Assembly: GCA_021852225.1 (NCBI GenBank)
Contig: JAJZOA010000364.1
Span: 1 to 26,770, forward strand
Length of the DNA stretch: 26,770 bases
DNA from: Planctomycetota bacterium
GTDB taxonomy: Bacteria; Planctomycetota; Phycisphaerae; WQYP01
Direction of reading: 5' to 3'
Shown here: positions 1 to 8,111 of the stretch, one piece after another
Position numbering within the stretch: position 1 is the first letter of the stretch
Layout: each line of letters opens with the position of its first letter
The notes under the pieces: generated by a model
Database searches by the model: none
The model's input: only the letters and a program-made list of their open reading frames with translations
What the model was told of the DNA's origin: nothing
Translations under genes and position numbers: made by a program

Positions 1-1100
1 TGATCATCTTGCAATGCCAGCAGATCAATGGTCAATTCGGCGTCCAGATTTATTTTTCTGCCGCGTAACATGGCATTGGCGGCCCGCAAGTCGCTTCGTG
101 CCTGGGCAATGGATGCGTTAATCGACTGATATTGAAACAGCGGCATAATCAGCGCACCGGTTAAATTCTGCACTGTACCATCCAGCGATGTGGAGAGCCC
201 CAGATCAAAATTAGGAATGTACTGCATTTTTGCCCGCTGGATACTTAATTTTCCAGACTTTTGTAATTGCCGCAATTCCTGTAAATCCGGGTTGCGCCGC
301 ACCGCAAGTTGTAAAAGCTGGCTGTCATTTAACTGCAGCGCTTCAACCGCGGGCAACGCCGACGGCGGGTCAAGAGGGGCCGTGGCGGATCGACCGAGCA
401 CCGCATTAAGCCGCGCCAATAGCGACGGCGTTCTGGCCTTCAGTGCGGCAATGCGCACCCGCAGAGTGTCTATTGAATTTTCACCGGTCAGCCAATCCGA
501 AGTCGATCCGCCGGTGCTTACGGCCACCTGGCGAAGCAATACAGCCGACCGGATGATCACCAATTGGCGTTGGACCAAATTCAACAATTGAAAAGTCCGG
601 ACATATCTGTACCAGGCGGTCAGAACATCCCTGCGGAGGGCAAAACGCGCTGACATAAATTTCCATCCGGCCGCCTTAGCCTGGTGGAGGGCCCTTTCAG
701 CCTGTACGGACATTTTTGAAGGCCAGCGAATATCGGCGCTCCCCATGTTAGACACACCCAGCGTCGAATTTGCCAATGAAGCCGAGCCATTGGTCAGAAG
801 TGTGCCCGCATTCAACATCACGGTGGTCGGTTCGGCACCCGCCTGCGGTATTTGATCAATAGCTGAACGCCAGTTCCAATAGGCCTGCTCCACAGCGGGG
901 TTGTGGATCAGCGCATAGGCCACCAGTTGGTCCGGCGTGGCCTTGATTGGCAATGGCGGCAGGTGGCGCTGCGCATATGGTTTGGCAAACGGCTTTCCAT
1001 CGCGCGCCGCCGCCAGACGCAAGCGCGATTCCCCCGCCGGATGCATGGTGCAACCCGTCAGACTTGCAAGAAGAAGTACAATGACACAGCGACTTTTCAT
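1..1100 (-). CDS. cusC: CusC/TolC-type outer membrane efflux lipoprotein (partial, C-terminus off the left edge)
   Basis: This is the outer-membrane channel partner of the CusBA metal efflux pump. An open frame of 366 codons runs from the ATG at 1100 off the window edge without a stop. The N-terminus is a lipoprotein signal peptide (MKSRCVIVLLLASLTGC, lipobox LTGC, Cys17). Further in are the long helical stretches expected of TolC-family barrels, with wording such as AVEQAYWNWRSAI, VLTAWYRYVRTFQLLNLV, NPDLQELQKSGKLSIQRAK and ARSDLRAANAMLRG. The start codon overlaps the cusA stop as ATGA and has AGGAG seven bases upstream inside cusA, so translational coupling is likely. The family call rests on context plus helix pattern. 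The last part of the protein is not visible. Confidence 0.85.
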   Translation of the reverse strand, partial: MKSRCVIVLLLASLTGCTMHPAGESRLRLAAARDGKPFAKPYAQRHLPPLPIKATPDQLVAYALIHNPAVEQAYWNWRSAIDQIPQAGAEPTTVMLNAGTLLTNGSASLANSTLGVSNMGSADIRWPSKMSVQAERALHQAKAAGWKFMSARFALRRDVLTAWYRYVRTFQLLNLVQRQLVIIRSAVLLRQVAVSTGGSTSDWLTGENSIDTLRVRIAALKARTPSLLARLNAVLGRSATAPLDPPSALPAVEALQLNDSQLLQLAVRRNPDLQELRQLQKSGKLSIQRAKMQYIPNFDLGLSTSLDGTVQNLTGALIMPLFQYQSINASIAQARSDLRAANAMLRGRKINLDAELTIDLLALQDD

Positions 1101-4100
1101 GACTGGTCTCCTGTGGATTCGGTCGGCTTACGCCACATTTTCAGTGAAATCCGTGGTGCGCCGAACAGCGTCCAGCCCATGACGATATAGTAAAGCGCCG
1201 GCAGCACCAGAAGTTCCAGAACAAATGCCGTTCCCAGGCCACCGATCATCGGGGCGGCCAGACGACGCATGACCGTTGCCCCTGCGCCGTGTACCCAAAG
1301 CAATGGCGTAAGTCCGATCAGTGCAGCGCAGACCGTCATGGTCTGCGGACGAATGCGCCGCACCGCACCGGTTCGGACCGCCTCAAACAGATCCTTGCGG
1401 TCACGCAGAACGCCCATATGTTTGGCCTCGTTAAAGCTTACATCCAGGTACAGCAGCAGCACCAGTCCCATTTCCGCACATAGACCGGCCAAGGCGATAA
1501 TCCCGACCCAGACCGCCACCGAAAGCTGGTAGTGCAGAAAATAAAGAGCCCATATCGCACCCACCAGACCAAATGGCACGGAAAGAAGCACACCCAGCAC
1601 GCGCCCGACGCTTCCAGTCGCGACGAACAACAGAATAAAAATTATCAGAAGCACCAATGGTATGACGAGTTTCAGGCGGTCATTGGATTCCTGAATCTGT
1701 TTGTAAAGACCGATCCACTGGTAAGTGTAGCCAACGGGAAGCACAACGTGACTGCGGATCGCCGCATTGGCACGGTGTACATAACCAATGGTGTCATTTA
1801 CAGTTGATGTAATGTTGATGTAATTAAGTGTTAAGGCGTCCTGGGAGTCTATTTCCGGCGGACCCGAACTGTAGTGGATATTGGCCAACATTCCCAGATT
1901 GATAAAAGCACCACTGGGTGTGGCGATGGGCAAGGCTTTCAGGGCAGAGTCGCTCCCGCGCAGATTCCGGAAATACCGCACAGTAACAGGCAGCCGCTTC
2001 AATCCAAGCACCATGGTGCTCACCGGCTCTCCCCCGATGGCCATGGTGATCATTTTCTGCACCGCGCCCTGGGTTAAGCCATATCGCGCCGCACGCAGTC
2101 GATTGATATGAATGCTCAGGTAATACCCCCCCAGCGGCTGGTCCGCAATCGCACTTCCAGTTCCGCGAACACCCTGCAACGCGTGGGCAATCTGATTGGA
2201 AACCTTGCCCAGCACTGCCAGATTTTCGCCAAACACCCGGATACCCAGCAGTGTTTTGCTGCCCGTATTCACCATGTTCACCCGATTGGCGATGGGCATC
2301 GTCCAATAGACGGCAAAACCAGGAATTTTCAGGGCCTCATCCATTCCCGGATGATGTTTCCCGTCCGCACCCGTCCAGCCGTGCTTTACCTGCATCAGCG
2401 TCAGGTGCGCTGTGGAAGGCCAGAACGTATGCGCAAAGGGCCACTGTATCCAGTGCGGCCAGGAATCATAAAATCGCCTCACCGGCGCGCTGGGCCATTG
2501 TGCCCGGCGTTTAAGCCGCACAATGGTATCTACCATATTCATCGGTGCCGAATCGGTGGCGGTATCCGCGCGGCCAATCTGGCCGAAAACAGTCTTCACT
2601 TCGGGAAAGCTCTTGATAATTTTATCGCTTTGCCCCAGTACATACCGTGCCGCCCCAACACTGATACCGGGGTAGGTCGTCGGCATGTATTCCAAATCCC
2701 CTTCGTAAAGCGGGGGCGTAAATTCCGTTCCCAGCCGGGACAGTGGCCAGAAAATTGAAAGGCAAAGCCCCGCCATCAGGACAAGAATTGGCCAGCGCAA
2801 AAATATGGCGACACGGAAAACAGGATCAAAGCACTTTTGCAGCAGGCGGGCCACAAAATTGTGGTCTTCATGAATGATCTCCTGCGGTATGACCAACAAT
2901 ATCGCCAGAGCCATCCAGCCGATACACAGCCACCCGCGGTAGTGCCCCAGTTCACTGCCCAGGCCTATCACATGATAAAGGCCTATTGCCGGCAGAATCA
3001 CAATAGCCAGGGCAACTGGCGATTGAATCCATCGTGGCCAGCTTTCCGGAAACAATCGCGGACTGATGAAATAAATCATCAGCACCGGCACAATGGTAAT
3101 TGACAGCAGCGCCGCGGAGGCAATCGCGAAGGTCTTGGTAAGCGCCAGCGGCGAAAACATTTTGCCACTTTCGCCCGGCAATACAAATATCGGCAGAAAA
3201 CTTACCGTAATAATCAGCAGGCTGAAAAACAGACTCGGCCCGACCTCCGCCGCCGCGGTTAGAATCAGGTCGGCTCGCGGTACTGGCGGATATCCGTTTG
3301 TGACGCGCTGTTCATCGCGATTTATATGCTGGTGTGCGTTTTCCACCATCACAATCGCGCTGTCCACCACTACTCCAATCGCAATGGCAATCCCGCTTAA
3401 ACTCATAATATTGGCGCTGATCCCCAACCAGTACAAAATAGCCAGACTTATAATCATGCTGGATGGAATAACCGTTATCGCCACCAGACTGCTGCGCCCA
3501 TGAAGCAGAAACACCAGGCATATCACCGCGACAACAATCATTTCCTCCATCAACGTATCGGACAGAGTATGAATGGAACGGCTGATCAGATTCGTGCGAT
3601 CGTAGCCGGTTTTAAACATGATTCCCGGCGGCAAACTGCTGGTCAGGACCGCGATTTTCCTTTTGACCTGCTGAATCACTCTGTAGGTATCCGCGCCCGA
3701 ACGGACCACCACAATACCCCCCACCGCCTCCCCCAGACCATTCCAATCCAGAACGCCCAGCCGCTGCGCGCCGGCTATCTGTATCGTGGCGACGGTACCC
3801 AGCAAAATCGGCGTGCCATTCTTCGCCTGGCCAACTGGCACATCTCTTAGCTGCCCGACATTTTTCAAATACCCGCGGCTGCGCACAATGTATTGAAATT
3901 CGCCACGATCCACGACCGCGCCACCCACATCATTATTGGACTGTTGAATGGCGAGCGTTACCTGATTGATGCCGAGGTGATACGCCCGCAACTTGTTGGG
4001 ATCCAGCACCACCTGGTATTGCTCTTCAAAACCACCCAGCCCGGCTACTTCGGAAACACCCGGCACCGCTTCAAGCTGATATCGTACGAACCAGTCCTGA

Positions 4101-4738
4101 AGCGACCGCAATTGGCCCAGATTGATATCGCATGATACCAGAGGCTGCCCCGACAGCGGTGATTTTCCCGGATGGTCAAAAGCCCGCACCAGTTGCAGTT
4201 GCCTGCGGTCTTTCACCGGCGCCTGTGCTCGATGTGCGTACCAATGATTGGTTTGACCGTTATGCCAAATCCCATTGGGATGATGCCGGGCATACCAGCC
4301 GGGATAGAGCACATACTGAAAAGCCCAGCCCGCCCCGGTCGCGTCTGGACCAAGTTGCGGATTAACGCCCACGGGCAGAAGGGTTTTGGCATAACTGAGG
4401 TATTCGAGTACGCGACTTCGCGCCCAGTAAAGATTCGTTCCATTTTTGAATACCACCGTCACCAGCGAATATTCAAACATGCTTGAACCGCGTACAGCTT
4501 TTACATCTGGCGCGTGAATCAACTGCGTTTCCAGCGGATAGGTTACTTGCTTTTCCACGACTCCGGGCGATTGACCGGGGTAGTTGGTCAGCACCAGCAC
4601 TTGCACGTCAGATAAATCGGGAACCGCATCCAGCTTGCTGTGAAAAGCGGCCCAGCCTGCAACGGCCACCACCATCAGTGATAACAGCACCACCAGCACG
4701 CGGTTCTTTACAGACAATTCAATAATTTTACGGATCAT
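1097..4738 (-). CDS. cusA: CusA/CzcA-type heavy-metal RND efflux pump, Cu(I)/Ag(I) type
   Basis: This is an inner-membrane proton-driven pump that exports metal ions through CusB and CusC. The sequence follows E. coli CusA throughout (DALPDLSDVQV-like start, YWARSRVLEYL, LRSLQDWF, RPQTMTV). The three methionines that carry Cu(I)/Ag(I) in CusA are all present, at about M685 (GDLEYMPTT), M735 (SAPMNMVDT) and M822 (NRVNMVNTG). The transmembrane Asp (GVVVDSAIVM) and Glu (LCAEMGLVL) of the proton path are present, but the third relay residue, Lys984 in E. coli, is Gln here. At 1213 residues it is about 165 longer than E. coli CusA (1047). Extra segments lie near residues 145-200, 565-630 (hydrophobic, possibly extra membrane spans) and 755-805. 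I chose the ATG at 4738 (MIRKIIEL), the usual family start. An ATG at 4750 and a TTG at 4801, directly after the cusB stop, are alternatives. Confidence 0.95.
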   Translation of the reverse strand: MIRKIIELSVKNRVLVVLLSLMVVAVAGWAAFHSKLDAVPDLSDVQVLVLTNYPGQSPGVVEKQVTYPLETQLIHAPDVKAVRGSSMFEYSLVTVVFKNGTNLYWARSRVLEYLSYAKTLLPVGVNPQLGPDATGAGWAFQYVLYPGWYARHHPNGIWHNGQTNHWYAHRAQAPVKDRRQLQLVRAFDHPGKSPLSGQPLVSCDINLGQLRSLQDWFVRYQLEAVPGVSEVAGLGGFEEQYQVVLDPNKLRAYHLGINQVTLAIQQSNNDVGGAVVDRGEFQYIVRSRGYLKNVGQLRDVPVGQAKNGTPILLGTVATIQIAGAQRLGVLDWNGLGEAVGGIVVVRSGADTYRVIQQVKRKIAVLTSSLPPGIMFKTGYDRTNLISRSIHTLSDTLMEEMIVVAVICLVFLLHGRSSLVAITVIPSSMIISLAILYWLGISANIMSLSGIAIAIGVVVDSAIVMVENAHQHINRDEQRVTNGYPPVPRADLILTAAAEVGPSLFFSLLIITVSFLPIFVLPGESGKMFSPLALTKTFAIASAALLSITIVPVLMIYFISPRLFPESWPRWIQSPVALAIVILPAIGLYHVIGLGSELGHYRGWLCIGWMALAILLVIPQEIIHEDHNFVARLLQKCFDPVFRVAIFLRWPILVLMAGLCLSIFWPLSRLGTEFTPPLYEGDLEYMPTTYPGISVGAARYVLGQSDKIIKSFPEVKTVFGQIGRADTATDSAPMNMVDTIVRLKRRAQWPSAPVRRFYDSWPHWIQWPFAHTFWPSTAHLTLMQVKHGWTGADGKHHPGMDEALKIPGFAVYWTMPIANRVNMVNTGSKTLLGIRVFGENLAVLGKVSNQIAHALQGVRGTGSAIADQPLGGYYLSIHINRLRAARYGLTQGAVQKMITMAIGGEPVSTMVLGLKRLPVTVRYFRNLRGSDSALKALPIATPSGAFINLGMLANIHYSSGPPEIDSQDALTLNYINITSTVNDTIGYVHRANAAIRSHVVLPVGYTYQWIGLYKQIQESNDRLKLVIPLVLLIIFILLFVATGSVGRVLGVLLSVPFGLVGAIWALYFLHYQLSVAVWVGIIALAGLCAEMGLVLLLYLDVSFNEAKHMGVLRDRKDLFEAVRTGAVRRIRPQTMTVCAALIGLTPLLWVHGAGATVMRRLAAPMIGGLGTAFVLELLVLPALYYIVMGWTLFGAPRISLKMWRKPTESTGDQS

Positions 4739-4801
4739 GTTGTGGTCCATTTTCGGGGAACAATCGGGTTTGAAATCAGAATCACCCGCGCCAATGCGCA
4801 A

Positions 4802-6172
4802 CTATTTGGATATTTTCGGGGCCAGCGTAGTGCCGACGACCGGCTTCGCCGCCGTGGCTTTCGGCAAAAAACGCGCCTTAAGCTGGCTATATTGAGACTC
4901 CACATCAATCATGAATTGACCGCTGGTCACCACTTTTTGCCCCGGCCCGAGTCCGGATATTACCTGCACCAGACCATGCGCCCCCACCAGTCCGGTCGTG
5001 ACCTTTACCGGATCAAAATGCCCGTGCGACGTTTCAATAAACACCAGTTCGCCGGTACCAGTGTTTATTACAGCGCGGCGCGGCACCAGAATGGTGTGCT
5101 TCAACGGACTGGTAAGAATATCCACCAGGGCAAACATTCCCGGGCGAAGCATCCCGTTGGAATTGTCCAGAGCCACACGAACTGTGATTGTGTGATTTTC
5201 TGGATTTTCAAGCGGGTCTATGAAAATAATGCGGCCGGTAAATTGTTTGCCGGGAAACGCCGCGATACTGGCCACTACGCGCTGTTTCATCGCAATCCAG
5301 GGAAGCTGGTTCTCATACACATAGGTGTTAAGCCAAAGTGTGGAAAGATCATCCACGCGCATCACGGTCATGCCGGCCGTAATCGGCGATTTCTGCTGTA
5401 CTTTTATCTCCGCAAGAATGCCGTTGGCGGGACTGGTAAAAGTGACATACACTTCCGGTTTCAGGGTTTTAAGGACCCTTTGAATGGTAACCTGATTCAC
5501 CCCCAGAAATTTCAGCCGCATGGACACAGACCGAACCAGTTCTCGGGCTTGGCCAATCGCCTGCCTGTCCGCACCTTTTCCGGCCATGGAAACCATCTTT
5601 TGAGCCGCCACGAGTTCCTGCTCCGCGGCCACAATCTTCGGACTGTACAGCGTAAACAGCGGCTGCCCACGCCGGATAGCCGCACCATTGGTGGTCGCAA
5701 ACAGTTTGCCAATCCAGCCATCCGCGCGCACGGTGATCGCCACGCGTTTTGGTGCGGCTACCTGCAACGTGCCGACAGTCCGTACCCGCCTGGTCAATGC
5801 TCCCAGGGTGACCAAACCGGTTTGAATGCCCATGTTCTGTACCATGGCGGGATCCACATGAACCTGTCCCGGATTATTGCTTTCGCTTGATGGCGCATAA
5901 ACCGGTTTGAGCGGCATACCCATGGAACTGATGCCCGGTTTGGGCGAAATAGACGATGCTCCGACCATGGAGTCCCACCAATACAGTATCTTTCGTTTGG
6001 GGACGGCCTTTTTCGTGGCAGATAATTCGGCCGTTTTGTTTGGTTTGCTCTGTCCGGCAACACCACCGCCGACGGCATGGCCGAGGGTCGATTGCAGAAC
6101 AATCGCCAGCATAAAGCCAAATATCGCGCAAATAATTCCGATAAGTCCGGTCGTGATCAATCGAAGTCGCAT
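4802..6172 (-). CDS. cusB: CusB-type periplasmic adaptor (membrane fusion protein)
   Basis: This protein links CusA to CusC across the periplasm and can hand metal to the pump. The 456-residue product has an N-terminal membrane anchor (about residues 7-28). A CusB-style metal-binding motif follows at about 62-93 (ILYWWDSM ... SMGMPLKPVYA), with methionines at about 69, 84 and 86 matching the Cu(I)/Ag(I) methionines of E. coli CusB. After that come the barrel-sandwich and hairpin regions (RADGWIGKLFA, GQPLFTLYSPKIVAAEQEL) and beta-barrel parts (VALDNSNGMLRPGMFALVDI, VFIETSHGHFDPVKVTTG). I prefer the ATG at 6172, with GGGG a short way upstream, over a longer frame reaching 6271. The stop is immediately followed by the cusA region, so the two are co-transcribed. 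Confidence 0.93.
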   Translation of the reverse strand: MRLRLITTGLIGIICAIFGFMLAIVLQSTLGHAVGGGVAGQSKPNKTAELSATKKAVPKRKILYWWDSMVGASSISPKPGISSMGMPLKPVYAPSSESNNPGQVHVDPAMVQNMGIQTGLVTLGALTRRVRTVGTLQVAAPKRVAITVRADGWIGKLFATTNGAAIRRGQPLFTLYSPKIVAAEQELVAAQKMVSMAGKGADRQAIGQARELVRSVSMRLKFLGVNQVTIQRVLKTLKPEVYVTFTSPANGILAEIKVQQKSPITAGMTVMRVDDLSTLWLNTYVYENQLPWIAMKQRVVASIAAFPGKQFTGRIIFIDPLENPENHTITVRVALDNSNGMLRPGMFALVDILTSPLKHTILVPRRAVINTGTGELVFIETSHGHFDPVKVTTGLVGAHGLVQVISGLGPGQKVVTSGQFMIDVESQYSQLKARFLPKATAAKPVVGTTLAPKISK

Positions 6173-6297
6173 TAAAATACCCCAAATATAGTTGCCAAGG
6201 CCCGGCGATCCGGGTCTGGACGGACGCCGCGGGCAATAAATGCCTGTGATGGCGAAATCGCCGTCACACACATATAAGATCTATATTTGTAGATATT

Positions 6298-6741
6298 TTA
6301 GATTATTAATACGATGTACCGGCTCTGCGGTGTGTGCCAACGGAAATAAGGCAGCCGACGAACCTCCGCCGACCGGATTACCGCATGATGAAAACAAAAT
6401 GCCGCCGCAGCCAGTCGCGGCATAACAGGATTCAAGACAATCGATACGGAGGGGCAAAATGCCAACGGAAATCCGCCTGAACCGGTCAGTCGGCATTTGG
6501 AGCACGGCCGCGACCCGCCACCGGTCTGCGGAAGGCCCGTGCACGGATTGCCATTCATTCGCCGCATACAGGCGTTGCCGACAGGGCCACACCGGCAGCA
6601 TGGCATCGTGGCCATACACCGGGCTTGCCTCATCGGCCTGCGATGAATATCACGGCCTCCCGCAATCCGGCATTGCGCCGGCCGCGAGACCGGCGCAAAA
6701 AGCACACTCACGCAGACCAGAATGACAAAAAAAAGTTTCAA
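6298..6741 (-). CDS. Cys-rich exported protein of unknown family, upstream of cusB
   Basis: I do not recognise this family. The 147-residue frame opens at a TTG with GGAG ten bases upstream. It begins with a clean signal peptide (KLFFVILVCVSVLFAPVSRPA). The mature part has eleven cysteines, several grouped with methionine: RCMATMPCCRCG around residues 41-52, ACMRRMNGNPC at 57-67, PCSKC at 79-83, then FCP at 95-97 and FCFHH at 115-119. That pattern suits Cu(I)/Ag(I) or thiol chemistry in the periplasm. It sits in the same direction between a secreted Cys protein and cusB, with gaps of 65 and about 125 bases, so it is probably part of the efflux operon. The Arg-rich, weakly structured C-terminal third is odd. 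Opposite-strand frames exist here but lack a signal peptide and a good ribosome binding site. Confidence 0.55.
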   Translation of the reverse strand: MKLFFVILVCVSVLFAPVSRPAQCRIAGGRDIHRRPMRQARCMATMPCCRCGPVGNACMRRMNGNPCTGLPQTGGGSRPCSKCRLTGSGGFPLAFCPSVSIVLNPVMPRLAAAAFCFHHAVIRSAEVRRLPYFRWHTPQSRYIVLII

Positions 6742-6806
6742 CCGTCAAATACTCCGGGTTAAAATTGCCTACCGGTACTGCAAACCCGACGGGCAACCGT
6801 GAAGCC

Positions 6807-7223
6807 TTATTGATGAAGGTTATCGCTCAGATGAATCTTCATCCACATATCGCCCATGCGCCACCAGATTTTGGTCGGGTAAATCACTTTGTCCTTCATA
6901 TCCTCTTTTCCGACCACCTTAATCTGCACACCGACATATTTTGCCAGCGGCTTAGGATTGGTCAGCAGCGTAAACGCATGACCGCCGATCAGGATGCCCG
7001 CGGGTATGCCACTGGCCAGGCACTTTTGGCCGCAGGTTTTGCCATGCGCCCGCCCCGTCATGCCCATAGTGCTGTAGCACGCCATATCCAGCAGTTCCCC
7101 TTTCGCAGTGATCTTCTTTATTACCGGCTTAGCCACCGAGGCTGCATGGAGGGGTAACGCAACGGCGGACAATAAAGCCAATCCAATTGCCGAACCGCAA
7201 GACATCTTCAAAAACCGCTTCAT
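6807..7223 (-). CDS. Small exported Cys/His protein, first gene of the cus cluster
   Basis: This 138-residue protein starts at an ATG with AGGAG seven bases upstream. Residues 1-27 are a signal peptide (ending LPLHAAS). The mature domain reads ITAKGELLDMACYSTMGMTG, with Cys49, His60, Cys64 and Cys68, and then a beta-rich half (AGILIGGHAFTLLTNP, KYVGVQIKVVGKE). The outline resembles small periplasmic OB-fold-like proteins that begin 'GELVDxxCY...H..CA..C...G.P.G.L'. I know these as uncharacterised neighbours of metal or redox genes, so no function is assigned. The Cys/His/Met set suggests metal or haem contact, or a disulfide. It is the upstream-most gene on this strand before a 216-base gap, so the operon promoter probably lies just upstream. 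Confidence 0.8.
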   Translation of the reverse strand: MKRFLKMSCGSAIGLALLSAVALPLHAASVAKPVIKKITAKGELLDMACYSTMGMTGRAHGKTCGQKCLASGIPAGILIGGHAFTLLTNPKPLAKYVGVQIKVVGKEDMKDKVIYPTKIWWRMGDMWMKIHLSDNLHQ

Positions 7224-7284
7224 ATAAAAACTCCTGAAAATGTGTGAAACAACTTCCGTCTGCAATTGAGATAATTCTAATCAA

Positions 7285-7305
7285 TGGTGGCATCTCGGGC
7301 CACCA
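7285..7305. promoter_or_regulatory. Inverted repeat upstream of the cus cluster (possible operator)
   Basis: TGGTGG at 7285-7290 and CCACCA at 7300-7305 form a 6-base inverted repeat with a 9-base spacer. It lies 62 bases upstream of the first gene of the minus-strand operon and next to an A8 tract (7309-7316). There is no T-run on the exit side for either strand, so it is not a normal terminator. Its position suits an operator or a promoter-flanking site. No regulator can be named from sequence. Confidence 0.3.
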
Positions 7306-7439
7306 CTTAAAAAAAATGCCTTAAGCAGGCCCGCGTCGACGGATTGTCGACACCACTGGCCGACAACCTGACTACAACCGGTTGCCGCCAAGTCGCGGAC
7401 ATGGCGCATAACGCCATGCACATTCAATCAGTTGCGTAT

Positions 7440-7790
7440 TCACGGGCGACCATGGATCGCCCAATCCGGGTGGTAATGTCCTTTGGAATCAGTAAACAGC
7501 GACGGATTAGATGACACAAGATGAGCGCGCCCCGTCAAGGCATACGGCGAGATCTGAACCATTGGAAGCCCAAGTCGCTTATTGCTTGTCGACAAAGTCG
7601 CAAAGTACCAATCCGGGTGGTAATGCCCCTTGGAATCAGTAAATGCCACGGGATTGAATGTTGCTTTGGCCGCGACGTTCCCGTTTTGACTCTTGGCAAA
7701 TGTCGCTGCCTGCGCCATGATGCCGCCGGCGGTCACACAGCCGACTAATACCCCCAACACCAGCCCATTCTTCAGGTTTAACGTAAACAT
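7440..7790 (-). CDS. Small exported protein with two D-S-K-GHYHPDW repeats
   Basis: The 116-residue protein starts at an ATG with GAGG seven bases upstream. It has an N-terminal signal peptide (LVLGVLVGCVTAGGIMAQA). The mature part contains the motif TDSKGHYHPDW twice, at residues 51-61 and 100-110. The second copy belongs to a longer module, YALTG ... DSKGHYHPDW ..HGR, which recurs in the lipoprotein gene at 9374-9613. The two motif copies are also near-identical as DNA (7471-7490 against 7611-7640), which points to recent internal duplication. I know of no named family with this motif. Two histidines plus aspartate and tryptophan in a short conserved block could bind metal or form a surface-anchoring repeat, but this is inference. 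Confidence 0.8.
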   Translation of the reverse strand: MFTLNLKNGLVLGVLVGCVTAGGIMAQAATFAKSQNGNVAAKATFNPVAFTDSKGHYHPDWYFATLSTSNKRLGLPMVQISPYALTGRAHLVSSNPSLFTDSKGHYHPDWAIHGRP

Positions 7791-8111
7791 GATACCACCT
7801 CGCTATATTAAGCGTCCGCCCGCAACCTGAACCGACACCCGGTTTCGCGACTGCGGGAACAATAAATAAGACGCCCTACACGGGGCCAAAAGTTCCACTG
7901 ATTGTCAGAATTTGGTTCCCTTGAGGTGCAACCGAATTGAAACAAAATATGCGATGCCGACAGTTATGCACGCAAGCCGCTTCGCCCGATTTATCCGCAA
8001 ACTATCCGAAACTGTCTGTTAATAAGGCAATAATGTTGGACGACGGCATATTTAGATGCAAATTGCCCACAGTTTTATAAATTGGCACAGATTTTGTAGT
8101 GCTATTTTGGC
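7791..8111. other. Divergent intergenic region between the GHYHPDW protein and the M48 lipoprotein
   Basis: No gene was seen in this 321-base AT-richer stretch. It must carry promoters for both neighbours. On the plus strand TTGGCACAGATTTTGTA (8083-8098) resembles a sigma-54 -24/-12 element, with GG and GT ten bases apart. It is so close to the ATG at 8112 that the leader would be only a few bases. A TATAAA at about 8075 is an alternative -10 element. Neither is secure. Confidence 0.3.

Noticed and set aside
1824..2306. 160-codon frame inside cusA and other long frames within cusA, cusB and the GH105 gene
   Set aside because: They lie fully inside strongly recognised genes in other frames and show no family resemblance.
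7281..7316. Hairpin TGGTGG/CCACCA next to an A8 tract as a terminator
   Set aside because: The A-tract is on the wrong side for a terminator of either neighbouring minus-strand gene; kept only as a possible operator.
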